A stretch of DNA of 36,452 nt from Calderihabitans maritimus (lineage in GTDB: Bacteria; Bacillota; KKC1; Calderihabitantales; Calderihabitantaceae): assembly GCF_002207765.1 (NCBI RefSeq), contig NZ_BDGJ01000215.1, forward strand, positions 60,334-96,785, read 5' to 3'. Every line of letters starts with the position of its first letter. The first letter of the stretch is position 1. The notes under the pieces are model-generated. The model had not been told where the DNA came from, ran no database searches, and worked only from the letters and a program-made list of their open reading frames with translations. Shown here one piece after another: positions 26,837 through 34,347 of this stretch. The position numbers and the translations under genes were made by a program.

Positions 26837-27643
26837 TCACGAATCACCTGAGTGTTCATTGAAATCTTCAAGTAATGGACCGAACAAGAACCATTTCTCT
26901 ATTTCTTCTAATCTCTTTTCATCTCCATTTATAATCGTTGCCGTCACAAGGGCCATCCTTAACAACCGTAAATCATTTATGTCAGGATCTTTGCCGAATA
27001 GAGTTTTATACTCTTGTTCGATTAGCGGAATCGGCATTTTGAACCAATCTTTGGACGCCAACTGCTGGAAGCTAAACCTCATCTTTGGAGGTAATTCAAA
27101 TATCTTGTCTGAAAGTCTCAGCTTTCCTCGTTTCTGCTTGATTTCGTTCAAAGTAGGTGAAAGCAACCCCACATCTTCCAATAGATTTTCACAAGCGAGG
27201 ACTGGAAATAGTTCGCACCAAAAACCCGTTCCCTCCTTGACGCCCATGAATCGTTTCAGGTCCGCCTGGGAAGAAAAGTTTACTAACTCCTTATCGGAAA
27301 CAAACCTGTAATCAGCTAAAATACTTCCGTCCCGGTCAGACCAAACGAACACAACCCCCATAGGAATATGATCGTCTGCTTTTTGCTCGTGAGACGCATT
27401 GTAGATATACCTCGCGACAGCATCTACAGGTATCAGCCATTTCCGCCCAAGTTTTCTGGCAAATATCTTTCCTTCACGAGTATATTCGCGTACAGTAATT
27501 GGACTCAGTCGTAATGCTTTCGCTACATCCTCTACCAAATAGTGTTCCTGGCTTTCAGTTTGAGGTCCGCCAATCTCTCCCCAATCCTCCAGCATGGCCT
27601 GAACTTCAGGGTCAAGAGAATTAAACCACTCTAAGTGTTTCAT
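26837..27643 (-). CDS. Excisionase-type HTH protein with unknown C-terminal domain
   Basis: 268 residues; ATG 27643 with GAGGTGAT 7 bases upstream. Residues ~33-80 form a MerR/excisionase-type helix-turn-helix (LVEDVAKALRLSPITVREYT, then GKIFARKLGRKWLIPVDAVA). The remaining ~190 residues are not recognised; they begin with a short beta segment (MGVVFVWSDRDGSIL) and end in a helical, acidic tail. The gene begins 16 bases after the stop of the NucS-like nuclease gene, so the two share an operon. A DNA-binding partner next to a nuclease could be its regulator or its specificity subunit; direct repeats at the operon promoter favour a regulator, but this is inference. Confidence 0.7.
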   Translation of the reverse strand: MKHLEWFNSLDPEVQAMLEDWGEIGGPQTESQEHYLVEDVAKALRLSPITVREYTREGKIFARKLGRKWLIPVDAVARYIYNASHEQKADDHIPMGVVFVWSDRDGSILADYRFVSDKELVNFSSQADLKRFMGVKEGTGFWCELFPVLACENLLEDVGLLSPTLNEIKQKRGKLRLSDKIFELPPKMRFSFQQLASKDWFKMPIPLIEQEYKTLFGKDPDINDLRLLRMALVTATIINGDEKRLEEIEKWFLFGPLLEDFNEHSGDS

Positions 27644-27659
27644 TGTTCTATCACCTCAA

Positions 27660-28580
27660 TTACTTTGGCCGGTAACGTTGGAGTAATGAATTCATTCGTT
27701 CAACAAATTTATATATGTAGGGAAGTATATTTTTTACAGCACCATCTGAATCGGTCCATTCAATTCCCGGTAGTCGGTAGATGCAGTGTACTCCCTTCCG
27801 CCTGTGATTCGATATTTTTGTCCAGCTTTTCAAGCCTTCCTTAACCAAATTATGGTTCCCGATACCGTCCTTAACGGGACACCCCAGAGTATCGGCAACT
27901 TCTTCAGATAAGCTTCGTAAAGTTTCTTGGAAGGCTTGGCGCCTTTGAGAATTTTCCTGATCTAAATCAACCACAAACGCACAACGAAAGCCATCTTCGA
28001 CTTCTGTAGAGAAATCAAAAAGGAAATAGTCGTTCCTATCCCACAGCATGATCAACCGATCGCGGGACTCTGGACTATGATTAAACTCAATATCCGGAAA
28101 CTCATCACGCAGATCCTCACACAGTTTATGAAGTATCTTTAATTTAGCATCGTTTATTTCTGGTGGGATTGCAGAACGTCTTACTTTCGATGAATGAGGA
28201 CCTATATTATTTTTTCGAAGTTTTTCCTTCCATTCGGGGCGAAGAGCAATTAACGAATCTCTATCAATCTTTATGAATTCAAAACCACGTCTTGCAAGAA
28301 GTTCCGGGATCCCTGGTTTTGCATCAACGGCTGCCAGGACAAAACGGGACTTACCACGATCCCCTTTTCGCACTACTTCGTACTGCTCAACTTGTATAAC
28401 GGCCCGCTTTCCAGCAATCCATTTGACCTCAACATACACTTTCCTCCCTTTGATATCCTCGTATAGAAGATCACAGCGCAGGCCCTGTCCTATCGGGACT
28501 TCTTGTTGTAAAAAACGCAAGCCAGGCTCTATCAATTCTGGATTGTCCCGAAGAACCTTGTGCAGCTCACTTTCATACAT
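27660..28580 (-). CDS. NucS-like PD-(D/E)XK nuclease with unknown C-terminal domain
   Basis: About 306 residues. The first ATG (28586) sits only 2 bases after AGGAGG, so the second (28580, spacing 8) is preferred. Counting from the first ATG, the N-terminal ~115 residues match the nuclease module of NucS/DUF91 proteins: IEPGL at 19-23, RCDLLYED with Asp39, VYVEVKW with Glu53 and Lys55, and Q65 in VEQYEVV, i.e. the D-x13-E-x-K catalytic pattern. The C-terminal ~180 residues (RLIMLWDRNDYFLFDFST, FRCAFVVDLDQ) look like a separate alpha/beta domain that may recognise DNA. NucS cleaves mismatched DNA, whereas similar stand-alone modules are restriction enzymes; which applies here is open. Confidence 0.75.
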   Translation of the reverse strand: MYESELHKVLRDNPELIEPGLRFLQQEVPIGQGLRCDLLYEDIKGRKVYVEVKWIAGKRAVIQVEQYEVVRKGDRGKSRFVLAAVDAKPGIPELLARRGFEFIKIDRDSLIALRPEWKEKLRKNNIGPHSSKVRRSAIPPEINDAKLKILHKLCEDLRDEFPDIEFNHSPESRDRLIMLWDRNDYFLFDFSTEVEDGFRCAFVVDLDQENSQRRQAFQETLRSLSEEVADTLGCPVKDGIGNHNLVKEGLKSWTKISNHRRKGVHCIYRLPGIEWTDSDGAVKNILPYIYKFVERMNSLLQRYRPK

Positions 28581-28588
28581 TTTCATCG

Positions 28589-28647
28589 CCTCCTAGTTAT
28601 CATTGTTTCATCGTTATAATTGTATCATTGTTTGTGAATCTTGTAAA
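28589..28647 (-). promoter_or_regulatory. Promoter of the NucS-like/HTH operon with two 11-bp direct repeats
   Basis: On the minus strand, -35 TTTACA (28642-28647) and -10 TACAAT (28619-28624) are separated by exactly 17 bases; TG one base upstream makes an extended -10. The 11-mer TATCATTGTTT (plus-strand reading) occurs at 28598-28608 and 28623-28633, 25 bases apart. One copy covers the spacer next to the -10 and the other lies downstream of the expected start. The layout fits an operator for an autoregulator, possibly the operon's HTH protein. Confidence 0.65.
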
Positions 28648-28787
28648 GGTTAAGTTATTTTTGGGTATCCTTTTTGCCTTTTTCTTGCACCTGTATGGAT
28701 TTTCATCGGTCGTCAGAACAATTTTTCTTACAGACTGGCCATTGTCAATAGCCTTCTTTTGAGGAAAAATTAAGAGGCTGGCCGCAG

Positions 28788-28975
28788 AACCAAGAGTGCT
28801 GCCGAGAGCTGGTAGTTACTGCCAGCCACGTAAGCCGAAAACAGGGTGATTACGTCCTTTGCTTCTCCTACTACGACCTCCACGAACTGATTGACATTCA
28901 GCCCAGCGGTGGGACCTATATTTACTCCTACAGCGAGGCCTTCAATGAGGAAATGCACATGGACTTAGACCGATC
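28788..28975 (+). pseudogene. Fragment of a second beta-CASP/MBL hydrolase gene
   Basis: The plus-strand frame reads ELVVTASHVSRKQGDYVLCF, SYYDLHELIDIQPSGGTYIY, SEAFNEEMHMDLDR, nearly identical to an internal segment of the 537-residue MBL protein at 3498-5111 (VVTAHDVSRNQGDYVLCFSY and onward), with similar nucleotide sequence as well. Homology ends abruptly at both sides and catalytic motifs are missing. It is a decayed duplicate in inverted orientation relative to the intact gene. Confidence 0.8.
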
Positions 28976-29312
28976 CTCGAATAGAAAACAAGTCAATATA
29001 TCAGCAGGTGTTATATCACCGTGTAACCCTGCCTCTATATCACTAAAGAAATATGCTGACAAGCTGGGATGTCACTATACTGATAAATCAACAAGTCCAA
29101 ATATCAATATTTTTTCCTCGCGCCGCTCAATTGTCAAAAAAAATCAGCGGCGCGACTTCTCACGCCGCCCGCGTTTCCGACTAGTTAATATTAACTCTTC
29201 CCAAGTATGAAATCATATCCATAAAAAAAGGAAAAAGGAATTATTAGGAAGAAAACTAAGAAATAGACGTTAACAAATAGTAGATAAACAATATTGATGG
29301 AGAGGGAAAGTC
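28976..29312. other. Intergenic stretch with a GC-rich hairpin
   Basis: No gene. A perfect 9-bp hairpin (arms 29119-29127 and 29146-29154, 18-base loop containing an A run) lies in AT-rich surroundings. It is followed by neither a T tract on the plus strand nor one on the minus strand, so it is not a standard terminator. The promoter of the DUF4238 gene should be here but is not obvious. Confidence 0.4.
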
Positions 29313-30266
29313 ATGACAAAACATCATTTTATTCCTCGGTCTTACCTGGCCGGTTTCACCACATCAGGAAAAAAAGATGATAGGCTTTGGGTATTGGACC
29401 AGGAAACAGGTAAACAATGGCCAGGAAAACCTAATACCGTAGCATTTCAGCACGATTTGTATATCATTGAAAATGCAGATGATAAAGAAATACCGCCGAA
29501 TGCGCTTGAACAAGAATTTGGAAATACTATCGAAAATAAAGTAGCCCCTATTATTAAAGAAATAACTATTAAAGGTCGTTTACCAGTTGGTGAAGAGTTT
29601 GTGGAACTTATGAAGTTTATAGCTTTGCTTTTTGCTAGAACCCCAAGCCATCGCGAAACCTTAGAAAAGCCCCTAAAGGAAGTAGGTGAATTGATACTAC
29701 ATGAAATCCTGGCAACTCCAGAACGTTATAAAAATACTATAGAAAAAATGCGTAAGGATGGTTTTGAAATTAATGAAGAAGCAGGCTATGAGGACATGAA
29801 AGCATTTATAAGAAACGGCAATTATGATATTTGTGTTAACCAGAATTTTTACTTAAAATTATTACTTCATTCAGCTAACATAATCGCTCCCCTACTTATG
29901 GAAAGAAAATGGTCTTTGGTCATTACCGATGATAAATTTGGTGGCTTTATTTGTTCAGATAATCCGGTCTCTCTCGTATGGACAGTTCCGATGCCGCCGT
30001 TTTACAGTCCCGGTTTTGGGATGCTTAATACTGAAATTACCGTGCCTTTGAGTAAGAATTTTGCTCTAATTGGACGTTTTGAAGGAGAAGCCCAAGTAGG
30101 TCTAGCTACAAAAAAGACAGTAGCGTCAATTAACAGTCGTACAGGTATGTATTCAAAACGTTTCGTGTACTCTGCTAAGAAAGACTTTATCTGGATAAAC
30201 AAAAACGGTCAGATAAGTACCACGGCTGATTTAATTAAAGCTATACAAAAGAAAATAAGTAGGTAA
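29313..30266 (+). CDS. DUF4238 family protein
   Basis: 317 residues; ATG 29313 with GAGAGGG 6 bases upstream. The N-terminus TKHHFIPRSYLAGF and the DRLWVLDQETGKQWP and TVAFQHDLYII segments match the DUF4238 family, whose members begin with a conserved HF(V/I)P-x-x-Y/FL block and are scattered widely in accessory genome regions. The midpart has a helical EFVELMKFIALLFARTP segment and later GGFICSDNPVSLVW. No biochemical activity is established for the family. The conserved N-terminal histidines suggest metal binding or catalysis (inference). It stands alone between the MBL fragment and the ImmA remnant. Confidence 0.75.
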   Translation: MTKHHFIPRSYLAGFTTSGKKDDRLWVLDQETGKQWPGKPNTVAFQHDLYIIENADDKEIPPNALEQEFGNTIENKVAPIIKEITIKGRLPVGEEFVELMKFIALLFARTPSHRETLEKPLKEVGELILHEILATPERYKNTIEKMRKDGFEINEEAGYEDMKAFIRNGNYDICVNQNFYLKLLLHSANIIAPLLMERKWSLVITDDKFGGFICSDNPVSLVWTVPMPPFYSPGFGMLNTEITVPLSKNFALIGRFEGEAQVGLATKKTVASINSRTGMYSKRFVYSAKKDFIWINKNGQISTTADLIKAIQKKISR

Positions 30267-30531
30267 CATAATCTAACACTCTTCCGATTTTTAAACCCCC
30301 TAGGGTGATCGTGATGAAGAAGAAACCCCGGGAGTAGGCCCCTCTAAACGGCTCCGCTTCGCTCCGGCCCAACCTTACCTGTCCTCGGGTGAAGGGGTGG
30401 GAGTTGTTCAATATGCAGATGGCGCCGTACGGGTTTGTGGCGGAAGAGGGGAAGCGGTATGTGGTTAGGTAAGGACTTTCTTCCTGTTTAACTTAATCCC
30501 AACAATGCTATTCCAAGGAAAACAATCATAG
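30267..30531. other. Intergenic stretch after the DUF4238 gene
   Basis: No intact gene. A short frame near 30412-30468 (MQMAPYGFVAEEGKRYVVR) could be the C-terminus of a lost gene. Sequence is GC-rich around 30330-30420, unlike its neighbours. Confidence 0.3.
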
Positions 30532-30562
30532 AAAACTACTACCAACAACCGGTAGTAGTTTT
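30532..30562 (+). terminator. Strong intrinsic terminator
   Basis: Perfect 12-bp arms AAAACTACTACC (30532-30543) and GGTAGTAGTTTT (30551-30562) with a 7-base loop, continuing into TTTGCTTTATT on the plus strand. It may also work on the minus strand, where the stem is followed by TTTT. It lies ~270 bases after the DUF4238 gene. Confidence 0.75.
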
Positions 30563-30629
30563 TGCTTTATTATGGGGTTTCGACAAACTTAGACGACCTT
30601 AGCCAAAAGGGGTGGTGTAAAATTTAAGC

Positions 30630-30851
30630 AGCTTGGAGTTTCATCGAAACGGCCGTCAATAGCCTGGTTAAACAGTACGGCACCGTGGTAAATATGAGCG
30701 CCAAGCTAATCAGTTTGCGGCGGAGCTGCTTCTCGGAGAGGACAAGCCTGCCTACAGGGAGAGTATTGAGGATTATACGAAGCGGAAGCAAGTGCCGATG
30801 GAGCTGGTGAGGGTGTGGGTATCGTGTTATAGAAACTTGCATTTAAAATAA
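30630..30851 (+). pseudogene. Remnant of ImmA/IrrE-type metallopeptidase C-terminus (copy 2)
   Basis: The plus-strand frame reads HRGKYERQANQFAAELLLGE and DKPAYRESIEDYTKRKQVPM, then ELVRVWV and a stop at 30849-30851. The ERQANQFAAELLL block is characteristic of the C-terminal side of ImmA/IrrE (DUF955) peptidases. Upstream, the same frame is interrupted by a stop before any HExxH. It matches the remnant at 1512-1720 and lies in the opposite orientation. Confidence 0.55.
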
Positions 30852-30871
30852 AGAAGGAGGGTTTCAAGAAT

Positions 30872-32101
30872 ATGAATGACATTTACCAAAAAAGACTGCC
30901 AATATTAAATAGCGTTTTTACGCCTGCATCACCAATTGAAGATCAAAGAATATTCGCTGGCCGCTCTGAACAAATTAACGCCATTATTGAATTGGCTTAC
31001 GAAAGAGGTATGCAAGGGGTCATATACGGCGAAAGAGGCGTTGGGAAAACCTCTTTAGCCAACATAGTAAATCTGATTCTTTCCAATGCAGGTCTTCTTA
31101 CAGCAAAAGTAAGTTGCGATAGTACAGATAATTATACCAGTTTATGGAAGAAAGTACTCTCTAATCTTTCTATTGACTATAGCGTAACTGAAAAATACAT
31201 AGGTTTTACCAGTTCGGAAACGACAACTAACAAAAAAATCCCGGTATCCCTGTTCATTGAGGAAGAAACTATTTCACCTGGAAACGTAGTTACTGCACTT
31301 AAATTGATTTATGAACAACTCAATAGTTCAATATTAATCATCCTTGATGAGTTTGATAGACTAGGGTCGGACTTTAATCGTTTAGTTTTTGCCGATACTT
31401 TAAAAAACATTGCTGACAACTTTCCAAAAATTCATATTCTTATAGTCGGTGTAGCTGAAACAATAACAGAACTAATAGGGGAACACGCTTCAATAGAAAG
31501 AAACATTAAGCAAATTTATCTTCCAAGCATGTCATCTGAGGAAATCGCCGAAATTATTTCAAATGGTTTGAAGCACTTAGAAATGACAATGGATGAAAAA
31601 GTAATTAAAAAAATAATAGAGTTTTCTTCTGGGTATCCACATTATACACATTTGTTATGTTTAAATTCTTGCAAAACAGCGCTTAGAAATGGAAGTTCCC
31701 ATGTTTCGCTTAGTGATTTTGATAATGCAATTAGAATTTCAGTGAAAGAAATCCATGAAAGTCTAAGGTCAAGCTATCAAAAGGCTACATTAGCTACTAA
31801 GCCTAACATTTACAAAGAGGTTCTGTGGGCATGTGCTTTAGCAGAAACTGATGAACACGGTACTTTTCAGGCGGTAGATTTAGAAGAACCATTGAGTAAG
31901 ATCTTGGGACGGGATGTCAAAGTTAATCACTTCACTTATCATTTGGGGAAATTCACCTCTGAAGAGAGAGGTGAGATCTTAACTACTGTTTCCGTCGGAA
32001 ATCGAACAAGATATAAGTTCAAAAACCCTCTTATGAAGGCTTTTGTAAAACTTAACATGTATCTATTTAGCCCCCTAACTGATTTGGACAAAGAGTCTTA
32101 A
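30872..32101 (+). CDS. AAA/STAND-like ATPase, partner of HEPN protein
   Basis: 409 residues; AAGGAGGG 10 bases before ATG 30872. An RIFAGRSEQINAII box opens the ATPase domain, followed by Walker A GERGVGKTS (53-61), Walker B SILIILDEFDR (153-163) and a sensor-like IHILIVGVAE. The lid region ends in a helix with SGYPHYTHLLC, typical of the Orc1/Cdc6 or MalT-like STAND ATPase group. A C-terminal winged helix is likely. It is 16 bases upstream of the HEPN/zinc-ribbon gene, forming a two-gene operon. In such pairs the ATPase typically senses a trigger and the HEPN RNase is the effector; that division is inferred. Confidence 0.82.
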   Translation: MNDIYQKRLPILNSVFTPASPIEDQRIFAGRSEQINAIIELAYERGMQGVIYGERGVGKTSLANIVNLILSNAGLLTAKVSCDSTDNYTSLWKKVLSNLSIDYSVTEKYIGFTSSETTTNKKIPVSLFIEEETISPGNVVTALKLIYEQLNSSILIILDEFDRLGSDFNRLVFADTLKNIADNFPKIHILIVGVAETITELIGEHASIERNIKQIYLPSMSSEEIAEIISNGLKHLEMTMDEKVIKKIIEFSSGYPHYTHLLCLNSCKTALRNGSSHVSLSDFDNAIRISVKEIHESLRSSYQKATLATKPNIYKEVLWACALAETDEHGTFQAVDLEEPLSKILGRDVKVNHFTYHLGKFTSEERGEILTTVSVGNRTRYKFKNPLMKAFVKLNMYLFSPLTDLDKES

Positions 32102-32117
32102 AAAGAGGTGTTTTGTT

Positions 32118-33080
32118 ATGAGAGCAGGGAAAGAAGTTGCTTTCGGTTTATTAGAAAATGGCCTAGATTTTATTCGTTCTGCAATTCACCATTTAATGGA
32201 TGAACCTGATAAAACTGACTTAAAATATGGCATCTTGCATTTATGTGCCGGTGTTGAATTGGTAATGAAATATAGGTTATCTAAAGAGCACTGGTCCCTT
32301 TTGTTTCAGAAGGTTGACTCAGCAACAAAATCTGCCTTTGAAAGAGGAGATTTTGTTAGTGTTAGCTTTAATACTTGTCTAGAAAGACTTAAATGTATTT
32401 GCTCCATAGAGTTTGACAAAAAGATCTCGAGTCAGCTTGAACATTTACGGAAAAGGCGTAATAGACTGGAGCATTTTGGAATACTTGATTCAACATCTGC
32501 TCTAAAAGCCTCTCTTTTAGGCGTCCTTAATTTCATAGTAGATTTTATTGACGAACACATAGATGGCAACGATTTAGATGGAACTGAGAAAGAAATCATA
32601 GAGACCATTAGAGCAAGCTTGGGAGACTTTGAGGATTTCATAAAACACAGGTGGAAAGTTATTGAGGATCAAATCGAATCTGCCCGAAAAGAAACTTGTG
32701 TTACATTTTGTCCTACTTGCTACCAAGATGCCTTAGTTGTTGATGACGGGGCGAAATGCTTGTTTTGCGGTTTTGCAGGGGAAGGGGAAGGTGAAGAAGT
32801 GGCACGTGCTTTTGTATCTAACATACTTGGAATTAACGAATACAGATGTGTTAAGGAAGGTGGAGAATTCCCCATCTATGTCTGTCCAGAATGCGGTTTA
32901 AACTCACTTGTTCACCCAGTAGATGATGAAGATCTAGAAAGCTGGTTTTGCTTCTCATGTGGATTTGAGTGGGACGAGTCTGAGATCGCATTTTGCACTG
33001 GTTGCGGGACCCCATATGTAAAAACTGAAGGTGATACAGAACTTTGTAGCATTTGCGTAGAACATCATTTGTCTGACTAA
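32118..33080 (+). CDS. HEPN-domain RNase-like protein with zinc ribbons
   Basis: 320 residues; AGAGGTG 9 bases before ATG 32118. The N-terminal helical domain (1-190) carries LHLCAGVELVMKYRLSKEHW and the HEPN catalytic motif RNRLEH at 114-119, which fits R-N-x3-H, the RNase signature of HEPN toxins. The C-terminal third is built from zinc-binding pairs: C198/C201 with C214/C217, C256/C259 with C278/C281, and C293/C296 with C310/C313, i.e. three zinc ribbons. Zinc ribbons may bind nucleic acid or protein. A HEPN effector paired with an AAA ATPase suggests an abortive-infection-like module. Confidence 0.8.
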   Translation: MRAGKEVAFGLLENGLDFIRSAIHHLMDEPDKTDLKYGILHLCAGVELVMKYRLSKEHWSLLFQKVDSATKSAFERGDFVSVSFNTCLERLKCICSIEFDKKISSQLEHLRKRRNRLEHFGILDSTSALKASLLGVLNFIVDFIDEHIDGNDLDGTEKEIIETIRASLGDFEDFIKHRWKVIEDQIESARKETCVTFCPTCYQDALVVDDGAKCLFCGFAGEGEGEEVARAFVSNILGINEYRCVKEGGEFPIYVCPECGLNSLVHPVDDEDLESWFCFSCGFEWDESEIAFCTGCGTPYVKTEGDTELCSICVEHHLSD

Positions 33081-33316
33081 AAGTGAAGCAACAACTATAT
33101 TAGTAACAGTTAAAACTCTCTTGGAAAAGAGATTTCTCCGCATTTATAGCAATTAGGTAGTAGTTTTGATTTATACGGGGGATTCGACATATTACGGCAA
33201 ATAAAAACGAAACCCGTGTCCTTAAAAAATGCCATAAAAGACTAAGGGTTATGGCAATGAAAGTAGCAAACCCAGCCTCATCATAGCCTACATTAGGCTC
33301 AAAGGGGGTGAAAGTA

Positions 33317-34213
33317 TTGCGAGCTTTAAAAGTGCTGCTGGCTTTAATATTATCCATCTTGCTGATAGTAAACGTGGTTGTTGGGCTAGTGTGTTATGAC
33401 CTAAAGCAAACCGTTTTACAACCAGGCTTCTATCAAAAAGTACTGGATGAAAATGCGTTCTATGCTACCATTCTTAACACCCTGTCAGTCATGGTTGATA
33501 AACAATTAGCAGAAGTAACGGAAAAGTACCGGGAGCGGATAAAGGCAGGGCTTGAGCAGGGTTTAAATGAAGCATGGCTGAAAGAGCAGATTTCGTCGGC
33601 AATTACAGGGCTGATTAAGTATCTCAATGAAGAAACTCCTGTGCTATCCATGCCCATTTCCCTCACAGAAGTCAAAGAACCGGTGATCAAGGCAATGACT
33701 GAAGGGCTTTCTCCTCGGGAAGCCATTCAGGCTGAAGCCATGGTAAAGAAATTGAACGAAATGGTGCCCGATCAGTTAGACGCGGCAAAATTATCTGATA
33801 ATGTTGACCTGACCCGCACAATGAAAACGGTTGCTATGGTACGAAAGATCCCGGGAATTTCTTTAGGTTTAAGCATTTTTATAGTGCTACTGCTGTGGTT
33901 CCTGGGAGGATTTCGGCTTGCTGCCCTCCGTTGGCCAGGGAGTTCCCTGCTACTTGCGGGAGCTCTGGGCGTGGCTATTGCTGTTTTGGGCTCAGACACA
34001 AGCACGGCTATGCTAACCAGTGTAGCCATGCCGGATGTGCCCGCAGAATTAATACCAGCAGGCATTCCTGCCCTGCTTGAAAGCATGTTTCGTGAGGTTA
34101 CCAAAGGCTTGATGGTGAACGCAGGGGTAGTGGCGCTAGTAGGGGTAATAATGATTATGGTTGCTTTCTTGTTCGGCTCCGGGAAAGAATCCTCAGTCTC
34201 TGGTTCGTCTTGA
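33317..34213 (+). CDS. Conserved membrane protein, function unknown
   Basis: About 298 residues. TTG 33317 is preferred because GGGGG lies 8 bases upstream; GTG 33308 overlaps that Shine-Dalgarno. An N-terminal hydrophobic helix (VLLALILSILLIVNVVVGLV) acts as signal anchor, followed by a ~150-residue extracellular, amphipathic region (LDENAFYATILNTLSVMVDK). Three C-terminal membrane segments follow, around 190-210, 215-235 and 270-290. I recognise no enzyme motif. GC content is higher than in the HEPN gene. It may be host background between two defence modules, but this cannot be shown. Confidence 0.7.
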   Translation: MRALKVLLALILSILLIVNVVVGLVCYDLKQTVLQPGFYQKVLDENAFYATILNTLSVMVDKQLAEVTEKYRERIKAGLEQGLNEAWLKEQISSAITGLIKYLNEETPVLSMPISLTEVKEPVIKAMTEGLSPREAIQAEAMVKKLNEMVPDQLDAAKLSDNVDLTRTMKTVAMVRKIPGISLGLSIFIVLLLWFLGGFRLAALRWPGSSLLLAGALGVAIAVLGSDTSTAMLTSVAMPDVPAELIPAGIPALLESMFREVTKGLMVNAGVVALVGVIMIMVAFLFGSGKESSVSGSS

Positions 34214-34216
34214 ATT

Positions 34217-34300
34217 CACCACATCTAACGGGCAAGTCCTTGCTTTAATTCGCATTTATTTTAACGCTATCGCTTGTCGCCGTTTCCGTTGGATGTGGTG
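34217..34300. repeat. Long imperfect inverted repeat
   Basis: Arms 34217-34231 and 34286-34300 pair over 15 positions with one mismatch (CACCACATC.AACGG), and inner bases (GGCAAG/CTTGTC) extend the stem. It directly follows the membrane-protein stop and precedes the fusion gene. It may be a terminator, though without a T tract, or a short palindromic mobile element. Confidence 0.5.
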
Positions 34301-34347
34301 ATCCTTATTACACTGGGGTAAATGAAGAAAAGTTGAGGTGAGCACCA

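Noticed and set aside
26859-27311. Plus-strand frame of 150 codons
   Set aside because: Antisense of the HTH gene, Ser/Asn-rich and without a ribosome binding site.
28770-28958. Minus-strand frame of 62 codons
   Set aside because: Antisense shadow of the MBL gene fragment.
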